Below, piece after piece: positions 8,714 through 18,445 of a stretch of 64,000 nucleotides of DNA (positions are counted from its first letter, which is position 1; each line of letters begins with the position of its first letter). Position numbers and translations under genes: made by a program. Origin of the DNA: Burkholderia sp. Bp8963. GTDB lineage: Bacteria > Pseudomonadota > Gammaproteobacteria > Burkholderiales > Burkholderiaceae. The notes below the pieces were generated by a model. That model was given only the letters and a program-made list of their open reading frames with translations, searched no databases and had not been told where the DNA came from. The stretch lies in the NCBI RefSeq assembly GCF_003854275.1, contig NZ_QTQP01000034.1, positions 21,450 to 85,449 on the forward strand, written 5' to 3'.

Positions 8714-9739
8714 ATGACGACGAACGTTCACGATGCGGAGATGCGGCCCACCGGCCCGCGGGTATCCGGCGCGCGGATGGCGGACCGGCAGGCGCTGGTG
8801 CTGGGCGCGACGGGCGGGATTGGCGGCGAGGTCGCGCGACAACTGCGCGACGCGGGCTGGCAGGTGCGGGCGTTGCGGCGCGGGCTCGAAACGGCAATGG
8901 AGCCGCGCGACGGCATCGCGTGGATGCGCGGCGACGCGCTCGATCGCGACGCGGTGATGCAGGCGGCGCGCGGCTGCAGCGTGATCGTCCATGCGGTCAA
9001 TCCGCCCGGATATCGCCGCTGGTCCGAGCTGGTGCTGCCGATGATCGACAACACGATCGCGGCGGCCGCGGCGGCGGGCGCGACCGTCGTGCTGCCGGGC
9101 ACGGTCTACAACTACGGCGCCGATGCGTTTCCGGTCTTGCGGGAAGACGCCCCCCAGCATCCGTCCACCCGCAAGGGCGCGATCCGGGTCGAACTCGAGC
9201 GCCGGCTGCAGGCCGCGACCGCGCAGGGCGTGCGCACGATCGTCGTGCGCGCCGGCGATTTCTTCGGGCCGCGGGCCGGCAACAACTGGTTCTCGCAGGG
9301 GCTGGTGAAACCCGGGCAGCCGCTCAGGACCGTGAGCCTGCCGGGGCGGCGCGGCGTCGGTCATCAATGGGCATACCTGCCGGACGTCGGCCACGCGATG
9401 GTGGAGCTGATCGCGCGGCGGGAGACGCTGGCGCCGTTCGCGCGCTTTCACCTGGCCGGGCACTGGGACGCGGACGGCACGGAAATGGCACAGGCAATCT
9501 GCCGCGTCGCGCAACGGCACGGCGTGCGTCCGGCATTGCGGCGTTTCCCGTGGTGGCTCGTGCACGCGGCGTCGCCGTTCGTGCTGACGCTGCGCGAGCT
9601 GCTCGAGATGCGCTACCTGTGGCGCGAACCGGTCCGCCTCGACAACGCTCGGCTGACCGCGGTGCTCGGGCGTGAACCGCACACGCCGCTCGACGCGGCC
9701 GTCGAGGCGACGCTGACGGGGCTCGGGTGTTTGGGGTGA
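8714..9739 (+). CDS. NAD(P)-binding epimerase/dehydratase-like protein (extended SDR)
   Basis: A 341-residue extended SDR-type protein. The dinucleotide motif is GATGGIGG (31-38). Downstream are the strand and turn VVLPGTVYNYG and a family-typical VRAGDFFGPR segment. The usual YxxxK is not clearly present at the tyrosine of YNYG, so it may be an atypical reductase or a binding protein. A good ribosome site AAGGAG (8701-8706) lies 7 bases before the ATG at 8714; an alternative internal ATG (MADRQALVLG, residue 22) would begin closer to the fold. It is divergent from a LysR gene that probably controls it. Substrate unknown. Confidence 0.75.
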   Translation: MTTNVHDAEMRPTGPRVSGARMADRQALVLGATGGIGGEVARQLRDAGWQVRALRRGLETAMEPRDGIAWMRGDALDRDAVMQAARGCSVIVHAVNPPGYRRWSELVLPMIDNTIAAAAAAGATVVLPGTVYNYGADAFPVLREDAPQHPSTRKGAIRVELERRLQAATAQGVRTIVVRAGDFFGPRAGNNWFSQGLVKPGQPLRTVSLPGRRGVGHQWAYLPDVGHAMVELIARRETLAPFARFHLAGHWDADGTEMAQAICRVAQRHGVRPALRRFPWWLVHAASPFVLTLRELLEMRYLWREPVRLDNARLTAVLGREPHTPLDAAVEATLTGLGCLG

Positions 9740-9898
9740 ACGGCGCGGCGTGACCGTCACGCGCTGATGACGTTCGGCATGCCGATCGGCCCGGTGATCG
9801 ACGCGCAGGCGCAGGTTGGCCTGATACGCAGCGCGGTGCGGCTCAAGCCCTGGATCACGTTCAAGGCGTGACGGAGGCCGGCGTTGTTCGTCACGCCA

Positions 9899-10690
9899 TC
9901 ACAGGCCGGCGAATGCCAGCGTCGGCACGTCGACGGCCATCGCGCCGCCATCGGCGACGAGCGTCGCGCCCGTGACGAACGACGCATCCGGTGACACGAG
10001 GAACGCGCATACTGCCGCGATTTCGTCGGGCTCGGCCGCGCGCCGCAGCGGCACGTCGGCGCTGACGCGCGCGTAAGCTGCGTCGAGCGATTCGCCGTGC
10101 CGCGCCATTAACGGCGCCATTTCCGCGTCGGCCATCGGCGTGCGCACCCATCCCGGGCACACCGCGTTCGCGCGCACGCCGTGCGGCCCGAAGTCGCGCG
10201 CGAGCGACCGCGTGAGCCCGAGCAGCGCATGCTTGCCGACCGTGTAGCCGCACACGCCGGGCCCGGCCGCGAGCGCCGCGATCGACGCGACCAGCACGAT
10301 GCTGCCGCGCTGCGCGATCAGGTCCGGCAGGCACGCGCGCGCGCTGACGAACGCGGTGTCGAGGTTCGCGTGCAGCGCGCCGCGCCACTGTGCGTCGTCG
10401 GTTTCGTCCGCGCGGCCGACGCCGTGCCCGCCCGCGCACGCGACGAGTGCATCGATGCGGCCGAAGCGTTCGGCGATCAGCGGCACGAAGCGGATCCAGT
10501 CGGCCGTGCTCGCCGCGTCGCCGGCCAGCGCGACGCCGCCCGTTTCGGCGGCCAGCGCGTCGAGCGGCGCCTGCCGCCGCCCGATCAGCGCGACGCGGTC
10601 GCCCTGGCCGGCGAAGCGGCGCGCGCAGGCGGCACCGATCCCGGTGCCCGCGCCGGTGATCACGATCGTGCGGGGATGTGCTTCGGTCAT
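9899..10690 (-). CDS. Short-chain dehydrogenase/reductase (classical SDR)
   Basis: A 263-residue classical SDR. The cofactor motif is TGAGTGIG (12-19), the catalytic Ser is at about 136 (VASIAAL), and the YxxxK pair is Tyr149 and Lys153 (GYTVGKHAL). The C-terminus has the usual VTGATLVADGG. A GGAG ribosome site precedes the ATG at 10690, which fixes the start against an upstream extension. It stands alone, with its promoter in the 382-base region before the zinc peptidase gene. Substrate unknown. Confidence 0.85.
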   Translation of the reverse strand: MTEAHPRTIVITGAGTGIGAACARRFAGQGDRVALIGRRQAPLDALAAETGGVALAGDAASTADWIRFVPLIAERFGRIDALVACAGGHGVGRADETDDAQWRGALHANLDTAFVSARACLPDLIAQRGSIVLVASIAALAAGPGVCGYTVGKHALLGLTRSLARDFGPHGVRANAVCPGWVRTPMADAEMAPLMARHGESLDAAYARVSADVPLRRAAEPDEIAAVCAFLVSPDASFVTGATLVADGGAMAVDVPTLAFAGL

Positions 10691-11072
10691 CTCGTTCTCC
10701 GGAAAAATTCGATTCCGGTCACTGTGGGCGGCGCACGGGAAGGCGGCTATCAGCCGAAAGGTTGAACGAGGGCGAGCCGCCACGCGATGCAGGTGCGAGC
10801 GGGCGGCCATTTTGCAAAGGCTGACGATGTCGCGCGCCGGATCGCTCTATGCTCGATATTTTTGCGATAAGTCGTCGAAGGTCGGCAAAATAGCGCCCGC
10901 GCTGTCCGGCGCCGCCTGCCGACGTATCCGGCGCGGCCGCGACACGGGGCACGGGGCACGGGGCACGGCAGGTACGGCAGGTACGGCAGGTACGGCACGG
11001 CCTGTTACAGGATTTTTCGCCCGGCCGGCGTTTGCCCGGCCGGCATGACGACCATAAAGGGAGGAGCCGGCG
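10691..11072. other. 382-bp intergenic region with compound repeats
   Basis: This divergent region between the SDR and the zinc peptidase genes holds no gene that I can support. It has an A/T-richer patch near 10855-10890 (likely promoter space), a compound tandem repeat at 10944-10996, and two direct copies of CCCGGCCGGC just before the peptidase gene (about 11020-11044), which can also fold because GCCGGC is self-complementary. Confidence 0.7.
10944..10996. repeat. Compound tandem repeat: 7-bp x3 then 9-bp x3
   Basis: Three perfect copies of ACGGGGC (10944-10964) run directly into three perfect copies of ACGGCAGGT (10965-10991) and a partial fourth. Both units begin with ACGG. Such arrays change copy number easily and make strain markers. 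Confidence 0.85.
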
Positions 11073-11975
<903 letters not shown>

Positions 11976-12153
11976 CGCGGCGGTAGGCGGGCTGCGCTAC
12001 CGCGCGCCGGAACGGGGTCGGGCGCGCGGCAGCGCAACGCCGCACCTGCGGGTCAGGCGCGGGCCTCGGCGATCCGCTCGTCGTCCTGTTTGCGCGATCG
12101 TCCCGGCAACCGGTCGGAGTGGGCGCCGGCCCGGCGCATGTCGCGGCGACAAA

Positions 12154-12169
12154 TTGCCGATTTGCGCTC
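12154..12169 (+). promoter_or_regulatory. Shared upstream motif, site A (before LuxR gene)
   Basis: TTGCCGATTTGCGCTC lies 61 bases before the LuxR-type regulator ATG. It matches sites at 13177, 16218 and 19472, all on the same strand and 60-93 bases before a start codon. With site B the match continues through ACG, giving 18 of 19 identical bases. Confidence 0.6.
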
Positions 12170-12230
12170 ACGCGCCGCGTATCGCTACCCGTAGGCTGCG
12201 CTGACGTTCGACGCGTCTGTTCGCTTGACG

Positions 12231-13049
12231 ATGTCCATTACGACGACCTCATCCGCTTCGTCCGACGCCGCCGCCGCCGACTGGCAGCGCGCACTGCGCG
12301 TGTGCGTCGACGCGTTCGACGCATTCGCGAGCCCGTCCGCGACCGTGTTCTACCGGCTCGACGCGAGCGGCGAACCGGCGGATTTCGAGCTGTTCGGGAT
12401 GCCGGAATCGATGCACCGCACCTACGTCGCGCGCTACCGGATGCTCGATCCGCTGCATCCGTCGCGCTGCGCGGCGGGCGCCGGCGCGGTTGTCACGCTC
12501 GCGTCGCAACTGCCCGACGAGCGCCGCGCTGCGTCCGCGTACTGGACCCGCTTCCTGAGGCGGCATGACGTCGCGGACGTCGTGGAGATCTGGCTGCGCG
12601 ACGGGGGCCGGACGGTCGGCGCATTCTCACTGTTGCGTTTCGGCGAGGCCGGCGAGGGTACGTCCGGCAAGGGTGCATCGCACCGAGGCGAGGCCGGCGA
12701 CGGGCGGGCCGACGAACGCGCGGCGAGCTGTCGCGCGCACGCGAACGCTGCGGCCGGCCGGTTCGCGCCGGGCGAGATCGATGCGCTCGCGCGCCTGCAG
12801 CCGGTCGCCGAAGCCGCGCTGAGTCCACTGCTGCGCGCGCGGCGAGGCATCCACCGGATCGGCTGCGAGGAACGCCTGACCTACCGCGAGGAACAGATTG
12901 CGCGCCTCGTGCGCGACGGTCGCTCGAACAAGGAGATCGCGCGCGATCTCGCGCTCGGCCAGCCGACCGTCAAGACCCACCTGATGCGCATGTACCGCAA
13001 GCTCGGCGTGTCGAATCGCACGGAACTCGTCGGCGCGCTGTTTCTCTAG
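12231..13049 (+). CDS. LuxR-type transcriptional regulator
   Basis: A 272-residue regulator with a C-terminal LuxR/GerE helix-turn-helix (about 206-265: LTYREEQIARLVRDGRSNKEIARDL, PTVKTHLMRMYRKLGV). The N-terminal part has no recognised sensor domain. Between about residues 138 and 178 there is a low-complexity Gly/Ala/Glu stretch that includes a 14-base sequence repeated 45 bases apart in frame (12642-12655 and 12687-12700). I use the ATG at 12231; a TTG two codons upstream is possible. It precedes the aldehyde dehydrogenase/aminotransferase/permease genes and has the shared upstream motif, so it may control that island. Inducer unknown. Confidence 0.8.
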   Translation: MSITTTSSASSDAAAADWQRALRVCVDAFDAFASPSATVFYRLDASGEPADFELFGMPESMHRTYVARYRMLDPLHPSRCAAGAGAVVTLASQLPDERRAASAYWTRFLRRHDVADVVEIWLRDGGRTVGAFSLLRFGEAGEGTSGKGASHRGEAGDGRADERAASCRAHANAAAGRFAPGEIDALARLQPVAEAALSPLLRARRGIHRIGCEERLTYREEQIARLVRDGRSNKEIARDLALGQPTVKTHLMRMYRKLGVSNRTELVGALFL

Positions 13050-13176
13050 GCGCCGCGGACACGGCGTGTGCGCCGCGCCGGTGCACGTGTCGACCGGGCA
13101 CCGGTTACCTCACCCAAAATCGCGTCGGCGTGCGCCCTGCAGCACGACCCGCTGCCGTTCCCGCCCCGCCGCTCGC

Positions 13177-13192
13177 TTGCCAATTTGCGCTC
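13177..13192 (+). promoter_or_regulatory. Shared upstream motif, site B (before aldehyde dehydrogenase)
   Basis: TTGCCAATTTGCGCTC lies 86 bases before the ATG at 13279, one base different from site A. Confidence 0.6.
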
Positions 13193-13278
13193 ACGGCACT
13201 CCCGGCGCGCTCGATACAGTGATCCGACGCCCGCGTGCCCCGGCATGCGGCCTCGCGAAGACTCTCATCGAGACGCCC

Positions 13279-14781
13279 ATGACCTCATCGAATTTCGTCG
13301 CCGTCAGCGACACCGTGCGCAGTTTCGCCGCGCGCGACTTCGGCCTCTTCATCGACGGCGCAATGCAGCCCGCGCACGCGGCCGCGCGGCTCGACGTGCA
13401 CGATCCGGCAACCGGCGAGCGGCTCGCATCGGTCGCCGACGCGGACGAGCACGACGTCGAGCGCGCCGTTGCGAGCGCGAAGCGCGCGTTCGACGCGCGC
13501 GTGTGGAGCGGCCTGCGCCCGGCCGACCGGGAACGCATCCTGCTGAAGCTCGCCGACCTGATCGAGCGCGACGCCGAAACCCTCGCGCAGCTTGAAACGC
13601 TGAACCAGGGCAAGTCGATCCATGTCGCGCGCGCGGTCGAAGTCGGCGCGAGTGTCGAATACGCGCGTTACATGGCCGGCTGGGCGACCAAGATCACGGG
13701 CCAGACGCTCGACGTATCGATCCCGTTCCCGCCCGGCGCGCGCTACACGGCCTACACGCGCAAGGAGCCGGTCGGCGTCGTGGCGGCGATCGTGCCGTGG
13801 AATTTCCCGCTGATGATCGCCGTGTGGAAGCTCGTGCCCGCGCTCGCGGCCGGCTGCACGATCGTGCTGAAGCCGTCGCCGGAGACGCCGCTCACCGCAT
13901 TGCGTCTTGCCGAACTCGCGCTCGAAGCCGGCGTGCCGCCGGGCGTGTTCAACGTCGTGACCGGCGGCCGCGTGTGCGGCGCGGCGCTGGCGAGCCATCC
14001 GTCGATCGCGAAGATCTCGTTCACCGGCTCGACCGCCACCGGCAAGCTGGTGGGTGCTGCGGCCGTGCAGAACATGACGCGCTTCTCGCTCGAGCTCGGC
14101 GGCAAGAATCCGATCGTGATGCTGGAGGACGTCGACGTGCCGCAGGCGCTCGACGGCATCGCGGCGGGCGCGTTCTTCAACCAGGGGCAGGTGTGCGCGG
14201 CCGCGTCGCGGATCTACGTGCACCGCAGCAAGTTCGCACAGCTCGCGGACGGCCTCGCGGGCCTCGCGCAGTCGATGAAGCTCGGGCCGGGCCTCGACAC
14301 CACCGCGCAGATCAATCCGCTCGTGTCCGCCCACCATCGCGACAAGGTCGTCCAGCACATCGAGCAGGCGCGCCGTGACGGCCTCACGTTCCTCGCGGGC
14401 GGCACGCCCGCCGACGATCTGCCCGGCTACTTCGTGAAGCCCGCGGTGATCGCGGACCCGCGCCCCGACAGCGCGATCGTGCGCGACGAGGTGTTCGGCC
14501 CCGTGGTCGTCGTGCTGCCGTTCGACGACGCGGCCGATGCGGTGCGGCTCGCGAACGCGTCGCCGTACGGCCTCGCCGCGAGCATCTGGAGCAACGATCT
14601 GAAGCGCGTGATGAACCTCGTGCCGCAGATCGAGGCCGGCACCGTGTGGGTGAACTGCCATATCCCGCTCGACCCGTCGATGCCGTTCGGCGGCTACAAG
14701 CAATCGGGCATCGGCCGCGAGTTCGGCCAGTACGCGATCGAAGGCTTCACCGAAACCAAATCCGTCTGCATCGCGCACTGA
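13279..14781 (+). CDS. NAD-dependent aldehyde dehydrogenase (phenylacetaldehyde dehydrogenase-like)
   Basis: A 500-residue aldehyde dehydrogenase that oxidises an aldehyde to its acid with NAD. Catalytic marks are Asn175 in PWNFP (173-177), Glu272 in ELGGKNP, and Cys306 in NQGQVCAAASR. The body resembles phenylacetaldehyde/betaine-aldehyde-type enzymes of amine catabolism. It is followed 44 bases later by a class-III aminotransferase and then an amine or amino-acid permease. This suggests that an imported amine is transaminated to an aldehyde and then oxidised here. The actual substrate (aromatic amine, diamine or omega-amino acid) cannot be decided from sequence alone. Confidence 0.88.
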   Translation: MTSSNFVAVSDTVRSFAARDFGLFIDGAMQPAHAAARLDVHDPATGERLASVADADEHDVERAVASAKRAFDARVWSGLRPADRERILLKLADLIERDAETLAQLETLNQGKSIHVARAVEVGASVEYARYMAGWATKITGQTLDVSIPFPPGARYTAYTRKEPVGVVAAIVPWNFPLMIAVWKLVPALAAGCTIVLKPSPETPLTALRLAELALEAGVPPGVFNVVTGGRVCGAALASHPSIAKISFTGSTATGKLVGAAAVQNMTRFSLELGGKNPIVMLEDVDVPQALDGIAAGAFFNQGQVCAAASRIYVHRSKFAQLADGLAGLAQSMKLGPGLDTTAQINPLVSAHHRDKVVQHIEQARRDGLTFLAGGTPADDLPGYFVKPAVIADPRPDSAIVRDEVFGPVVVVLPFDDAADAVRLANASPYGLAASIWSNDLKRVMNLVPQIEAGTVWVNCHIPLDPSMPFGGYKQSGIGREFGQYAIEGFTETKSVCIAH

Positions 14782-14825
14782 CGCGCGGCGCGGCACTGCA
14801 CCCCCATCCCGAAGCGGAGACTGCA

Positions 14826-16166
14826 ATGAGCTACAACGAAGCGAAGTTCTGGCACCCGATGCTGCACCCGAACGAAATGAAGCGGCGCAAGCCGATCCGC
14901 ATCGTCCGCGGCGACGGCTGCTACGTGTTCGACGAACACGGCAAGCAGCTCGTCGACGGCGTGGCCGGCCTGTGGAACGTCAACGTCGGCCACAACCGCC
15001 ACGAAGTGAAGGACGCGATCGTGCGCCAGCTCGACGAGCTCGAGTATTTCCAGCTGTTCGACGGAATCAGCCACCCGCGCGCGGAAGAGCTGTCGAAGCT
15101 GCTGGTTGACATGCTCGAACCGGAAGGCATGCGCCGCGTGCTGTACAGCTCGGGCGGCTCGGATGCGATCGAGACCGCGCTGAAGATCGCGCGCCAGTAC
15201 TGGAAGGTGCGCGGCCAGGCCGACCGCACGAAGTTCATCTCGCTGAAGCAGGGCTACCACGGCACGCATTTCGGCGGCGCGTCGGTGAACGGCAACACGG
15301 TGTTTCGCCGCAACTACGAGCCGAACCTGCCGGGCTGCTTCCACGTCGAGACGCCGTGGCTGTACCGCAACCCATTCACGCAGGACTCCGAAGAATTGGG
15401 CCGCATCTGCGCGGAGCTGCTCGAGCGCGAGATCCTGTTCCAGAGCCCCGACACGGTTGCCGCGTTCATCGCCGAGCCGATCCAGGGCGCGGGCGGCGTG
15501 ATCGTGCCGCCCGCCAACTACTGGCCGCTCGTGCGCGAGGTGTGCGACCGCTACGGCGTGCTGCTGATCGCCGACGAAGTCGTGACAGGTTTCGGCCGCA
15601 GCGGCAGCCTGTTCGGCAGCCGCGGCTGGGGCGTGCGTCCGGACATCATGTGTCTCGCGAAGGGGATCTCGTCCGGCTACGTGCCGCTCGGCGCGACGGC
15701 TGTCAATGCGCGGATCGAGGACGCGTTCGCGCAGAACGCCGATTTCGGCGGCGCGATCATGCATGGCTACACGTACGCGGGCCACCCGGTCGCGTGCGCG
15801 GCCGCGCTCGCGAGCCTCGACATCGTGCTGAAGGAGGACCTGCCGGCGAACGCGGCGAAGCAGGGCGCATACCTGCTCGAAGCGCTGCAGCCGTTCGCCG
15901 CGCGCTTCGCGGCGGTCGGCGAGGTGCGCGGCAAGGGGCTGATGCTCGCGCTCGATCTCGTCGCGGACAAGCAGACCCGCGAGCCGATCGATCCGCTGTC
16001 CGGCTACGCGAACGCGGTGGCCGAAGTCGCGCGCGAGAACGGCGTGCTCGTGCGTCCGGTCGGCACGAAGATCATCCTGTCGCCGCCGCTCGTGATCCAG
16101 CGCGAGCAGCTCGACCGGATCGTCGACGCGCTCGCGGCCGGCTTCGAAGCGGTGCCGTTCGCGTAA
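14826..16166 (+). CDS. Class-III (omega-amine:pyruvate type) aminotransferase
   Basis: A 446-residue PLP enzyme. The cofactor lysine is Lys279 (CLAKGISSGYVPLGA), with the pyridine-binding Asp250 in LLIADEVVTGFGR and the phosphate-binding YSSGGSDAIE (108-116). The N-terminal HPMLHPNEMKRRKP and LWNVNVGHNR segments are typical of omega-transaminases acting on polyamines, beta-alanine or aryl-alkyl amines with pyruvate as acceptor. It lies directly after the aldehyde dehydrogenase, which would consume its aldehyde product. A GC-rich hairpin follows the stop codon. The substrate is inference. Confidence 0.85.
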   Translation: MSYNEAKFWHPMLHPNEMKRRKPIRIVRGDGCYVFDEHGKQLVDGVAGLWNVNVGHNRHEVKDAIVRQLDELEYFQLFDGISHPRAEELSKLLVDMLEPEGMRRVLYSSGGSDAIETALKIARQYWKVRGQADRTKFISLKQGYHGTHFGGASVNGNTVFRRNYEPNLPGCFHVETPWLYRNPFTQDSEELGRICAELLEREILFQSPDTVAAFIAEPIQGAGGVIVPPANYWPLVREVCDRYGVLLIADEVVTGFGRSGSLFGSRGWGVRPDIMCLAKGISSGYVPLGATAVNARIEDAFAQNADFGGAIMHGYTYAGHPVACAAALASLDIVLKEDLPANAAKQGAYLLEALQPFAARFAAVGEVRGKGLMLALDLVADKQTREPIDPLSGYANAVAEVARENGVLVRPVGTKIILSPPLVIQREQLDRIVDALAAGFEAVPFA

Positions 16167-16176
16167 CGCGTGCAGG

Positions 16177-16216
16177 CCGGGCGGGCGGCGTGGGTGACGC
16201 ACCAGCCGCCCGCCGG
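16177..16216 (+). terminator. Strong GC hairpin after the aminotransferase
   Basis: About 12 base pairs with one bulge (CCGGGCGGGCGGC against GCCGCCCGCCGG) around a 15-base loop, starting 10 bases after the stop. No immediate T-run follows, so it may be a partial terminator or mRNA stabiliser that separates permease expression from the enzymes. Confidence 0.45.
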
Positions 16217-16217
16217 T

Positions 16218-16233
16218 TTGCCGATTTGCGCTA
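16218..16233 (+). promoter_or_regulatory. Shared upstream motif, site C (before APC permease)
   Basis: TTGCCGATTTGCGCTA lies 60 bases before the ATG at 16294, followed by CTATCTCAAG, whose complement resembles GAGATAG in site D. A T-rich patch follows at 16242-16266. Confidence 0.55.
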
Positions 16234-16293
16234 TCTCAAGGTTTTTTTGCCCGCGTATTTTTTCGACATCGATTGATGGAATGGGAGACAAGG

Positions 16294-17796
16294 ATGTCGA
16301 GATCATCAGGGTTTACCAGCGCGGCAACCGACGCATCGGCTGGCGCGCCAGCGGCGGGGGCAGGCGGCACGGTGCTGAACGCAGGCGCGGTCGGCTTCCC
16401 GACCGCGCTGGCCAGCGCCGTCGGGCTCATCATGGCGAGCCCGGTGATTCTCACCGCGACGTCGGGCTTCGGGATGGGCGGCTGGGCGTTCGCGGTCGCG
16501 ATGCTCATCGCGTTCGTGATGATGCAGGCGCAGGCGACGACGTTCTCCGAGGCGGCCGCGATGCTGCCGACCGCGGGCTCGGTTTACGATTACCTGTCGT
16601 GCGGGCTCGGCCGCTTCTGGGCGATCACCGGCACGATTTCCGCGTACTTCCTCGTGCACGTGTTCGCCGGCACCGCGGAGACGATCCTGAGCGGCATCAT
16701 GGCGCTCGTCAACTTCGAATCGCTGAACGCCACGCTCGAGCAGCACAACAGTTCGTGGCTCGTCGGCGTCGGCCTCGTGATCACGTTCGCGATCACCAAC
16801 ATCATCGGCATCAAGGTGTTCAGCAAGCTCGAGATCGTGCTGACGGCCGGCATGTGGCTGTCGCTGATGATCTTCGGAATCCTCGGCATCGCGGCTGCGC
16901 CCGCTGTGCATCTCGACGGCTGGTTCGGCCGCTCGGAGGTCGGCACGACGGTGCCGGCCGTGCTGTCGCTCGTCGGGATGGCGATGTTCATGTTCGTCGG
17001 CTGCGAGTTCGTCACGCCGCTCGCGCCCGAGATGAAGGCACCGGGCCGCACGATCCCGCGCGCGATGGCGCTCGGCCTCGTCGGCGTCGCGATCTGCATG
17101 TTCCTGTACGGCGCGGCGATCCGCCGCCAGGTGCCGAACGTGCCGGTCAGCCCGGACGGCCTCACGCACCTGCTCGACACGCCGGGTGCGATTCCCGCGT
17201 TCGCGCTGCAGGTGCTCGGGCCGTTCGGCCGCGTGTGGTTCGGTATCGCGTTCCTGTGCGCCGGCGCCGCGACGATCAACACGCTGATGGCGGGCCTGCC
17301 GCGGATCCTGTACGGCATGGCGATCGACGGTGCGCTGCCGCGCTGCTTTGCTTACCTGCATCCGCGCTTCAGGACGCCAGTGGTCGGTATCGTCGCGGCG
17401 GCGGTCGTGCCGATCTTCCATGCGTGGCTGATCAACGGCAACCTCGACAGCATCCTGCACCTCGTGCTCGCGGCGACCTGTGCGTGGGGCACCGCGTACC
17501 TGCTCGTGACCGCGTCGGTCGTGATGCTGCGGATCCGCCGGCCGGACCTGCCGCGCCCGTACCGCGCGCCGTGGTTCCCGCTGCCGCAGATCGTGTCGAG
17601 CGTCGGCATCGTGCTCGCGATCTGGTACATCACGCCGCCCGGCATGAACCCGCGCGACATCTACGTGCCGTTCGGCGCGATGCTCGGGCTGACCGCGCTG
17701 TATGCGCTGTTCTGGACCGTCGTCGTGCAGCGCCGGCATCCGTTCAAGCCGGTGCCGGTCGAGGAAGTGCTGCGCAACGAGCACGTCGCCGGATGA
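16294..17796 (+). CDS. APC-superfamily amino acid/amine permease
   Basis: A 500-residue inner-membrane permease with about 12 hydrophobic segments and the APC-type first-helix region after a Gly/Ala-rich N-terminal lead (GFPTALASAVGLIMASPVIL). EMKAPGRTIPRAM is the conserved loop seen in this family. The ATG at 16294 has GGGAG (16283-16287) 6 bases upstream; an ATG at 16276 is less well placed. It overlaps the next gene by ATGA. Context suggests import of the amine or amino acid metabolised by the preceding aminotransferase and dehydrogenase. Confidence 0.85.
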   Translation: MSRSSGFTSAATDASAGAPAAGAGGTVLNAGAVGFPTALASAVGLIMASPVILTATSGFGMGGWAFAVAMLIAFVMMQAQATTFSEAAAMLPTAGSVYDYLSCGLGRFWAITGTISAYFLVHVFAGTAETILSGIMALVNFESLNATLEQHNSSWLVGVGLVITFAITNIIGIKVFSKLEIVLTAGMWLSLMIFGILGIAAAPAVHLDGWFGRSEVGTTVPAVLSLVGMAMFMFVGCEFVTPLAPEMKAPGRTIPRAMALGLVGVAICMFLYGAAIRRQVPNVPVSPDGLTHLLDTPGAIPAFALQVLGPFGRVWFGIAFLCAGAATINTLMAGLPRILYGMAIDGALPRCFAYLHPRFRTPVVGIVAAAVVPIFHAWLINGNLDSILHLVLAATCAWGTAYLLVTASVVMLRIRRPDLPRPYRAPWFPLPQIVSSVGIVLAIWYITPPGMNPRDIYVPFGAMLGLTALYALFWTVVVQRRHPFKPVPVEEVLRNEHVAG

Positions 17797-18371
17797 AAGC
17801 CGTGCTCGCACGGTGGCGCGCGGCGCCGGAAGCGCCGCCGCCCGGCCATCGTCCCGGTGCAACCGCGGCGCGCGCGCTGGCCGACCTGCGCGCGGTGCGG
17901 GGCGCCGACGGCGATGCCGCGCGGCTCGCGAACGGCGTGCGGGTGCGCATTGCCGAGCAGGTCGCGCGGCAGTTCCTGATGCATACGGTCAGCGTGCGGA
18001 TTGCGGTGAGCGCGTGCGGGCCGGCGGCACAAGGCCGTGCGCGCGTGACGCAGACCGGCTGGCTGCGGGCGACCGGCGTACGCGCGGTGCCGCAGCCGGG
18101 ATGCACGCCCGATTTCGTGCACACGGTCGCGGCGCTGGTCGCCGAGCCGTCGCTCGCCGATGCGCTGCGCCCGCTGCATCTGACGGAGTGCGCGATCGAC
18201 GCGCACGACGGACGCTGGACGTTGACTGTCGTGCCGTTCGGCGGCAGCGAGGTCGTGAGCCGGATGCCGTCGTTCCGCCGCTACGTCCGGCTGACCGACG
18301 AGCAGGCCGCCGCGCTGTCGGCGGCCGTGATGGCGTTCGAGCGCGCACTGCGCGGGTTTTTGCGCAGGTAA
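17793..18371 (+). CDS. DUF3156 family protein
   Basis: A 192-residue protein with the conserved C-terminal half of DUF3156 (LTVVPFGGSEVVSRMPSFRRYVRLTDEQAAAL). It has no membrane segment or signal peptide and is Arg/Ala-rich. Its ATG overlaps the permease stop codon by four bases (ATGA), so translation is coupled to the permease. I know this family as a companion of APC permeases in Burkholderia and Pseudomonas; a role as a permease-associated cytoplasmic protein is inference. No catalytic motif is visible. Confidence 0.7.
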   Translation: MKAVLARWRAAPEAPPPGHRPGATAARALADLRAVRGADGDAARLANGVRVRIAEQVARQFLMHTVSVRIAVSACGPAAQGRARVTQTGWLRATGVRAVPQPGCTPDFVHTVAALVAEPSLADALRPLHLTECAIDAHDGRWTLTVVPFGGSEVVSRMPSFRRYVRLTDEQAAALSAAVMAFERALRGFLRR

Positions 18372-18445
18372 GCTGTGGCGTCGCGTGCCGCCGCACGATG
18401 CCGGCGACCGCGCGCAATGGAATCAGGGTTTTAGCGGAGGCGCCG

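Noticed and set aside
9767..9871. 34-codon plus-strand frame starting MTFGMPIGPV after the epimerase gene
   Set aside because: No ribosome site and no family similarity that I recognise; it might be a relic but cannot be supported.
9740..9898. Search for tRNA or small RNA genes in gaps such as this one
   Set aside because: No cloverleaf or T-loop GTTCGA-type arrangement with matching acceptor arms was found.
10944..10996. Repeat array considered as a CRISPR
   Set aside because: Units are 7 and 9 bases in direct tandem without spacers.
12231..13049. LuxR regulator considered as a quorum-sensing receptor
   Set aside because: No autoinducer-binding motif is clear in the N-terminal half and no LuxI-type synthase gene is in the window.
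16242..16266. T-runs considered as a rho-independent terminator after the aminotransferase
   Set aside because: The T-runs are 25 bases after the hairpin and just before the permease gene, so they are more likely promoter space.
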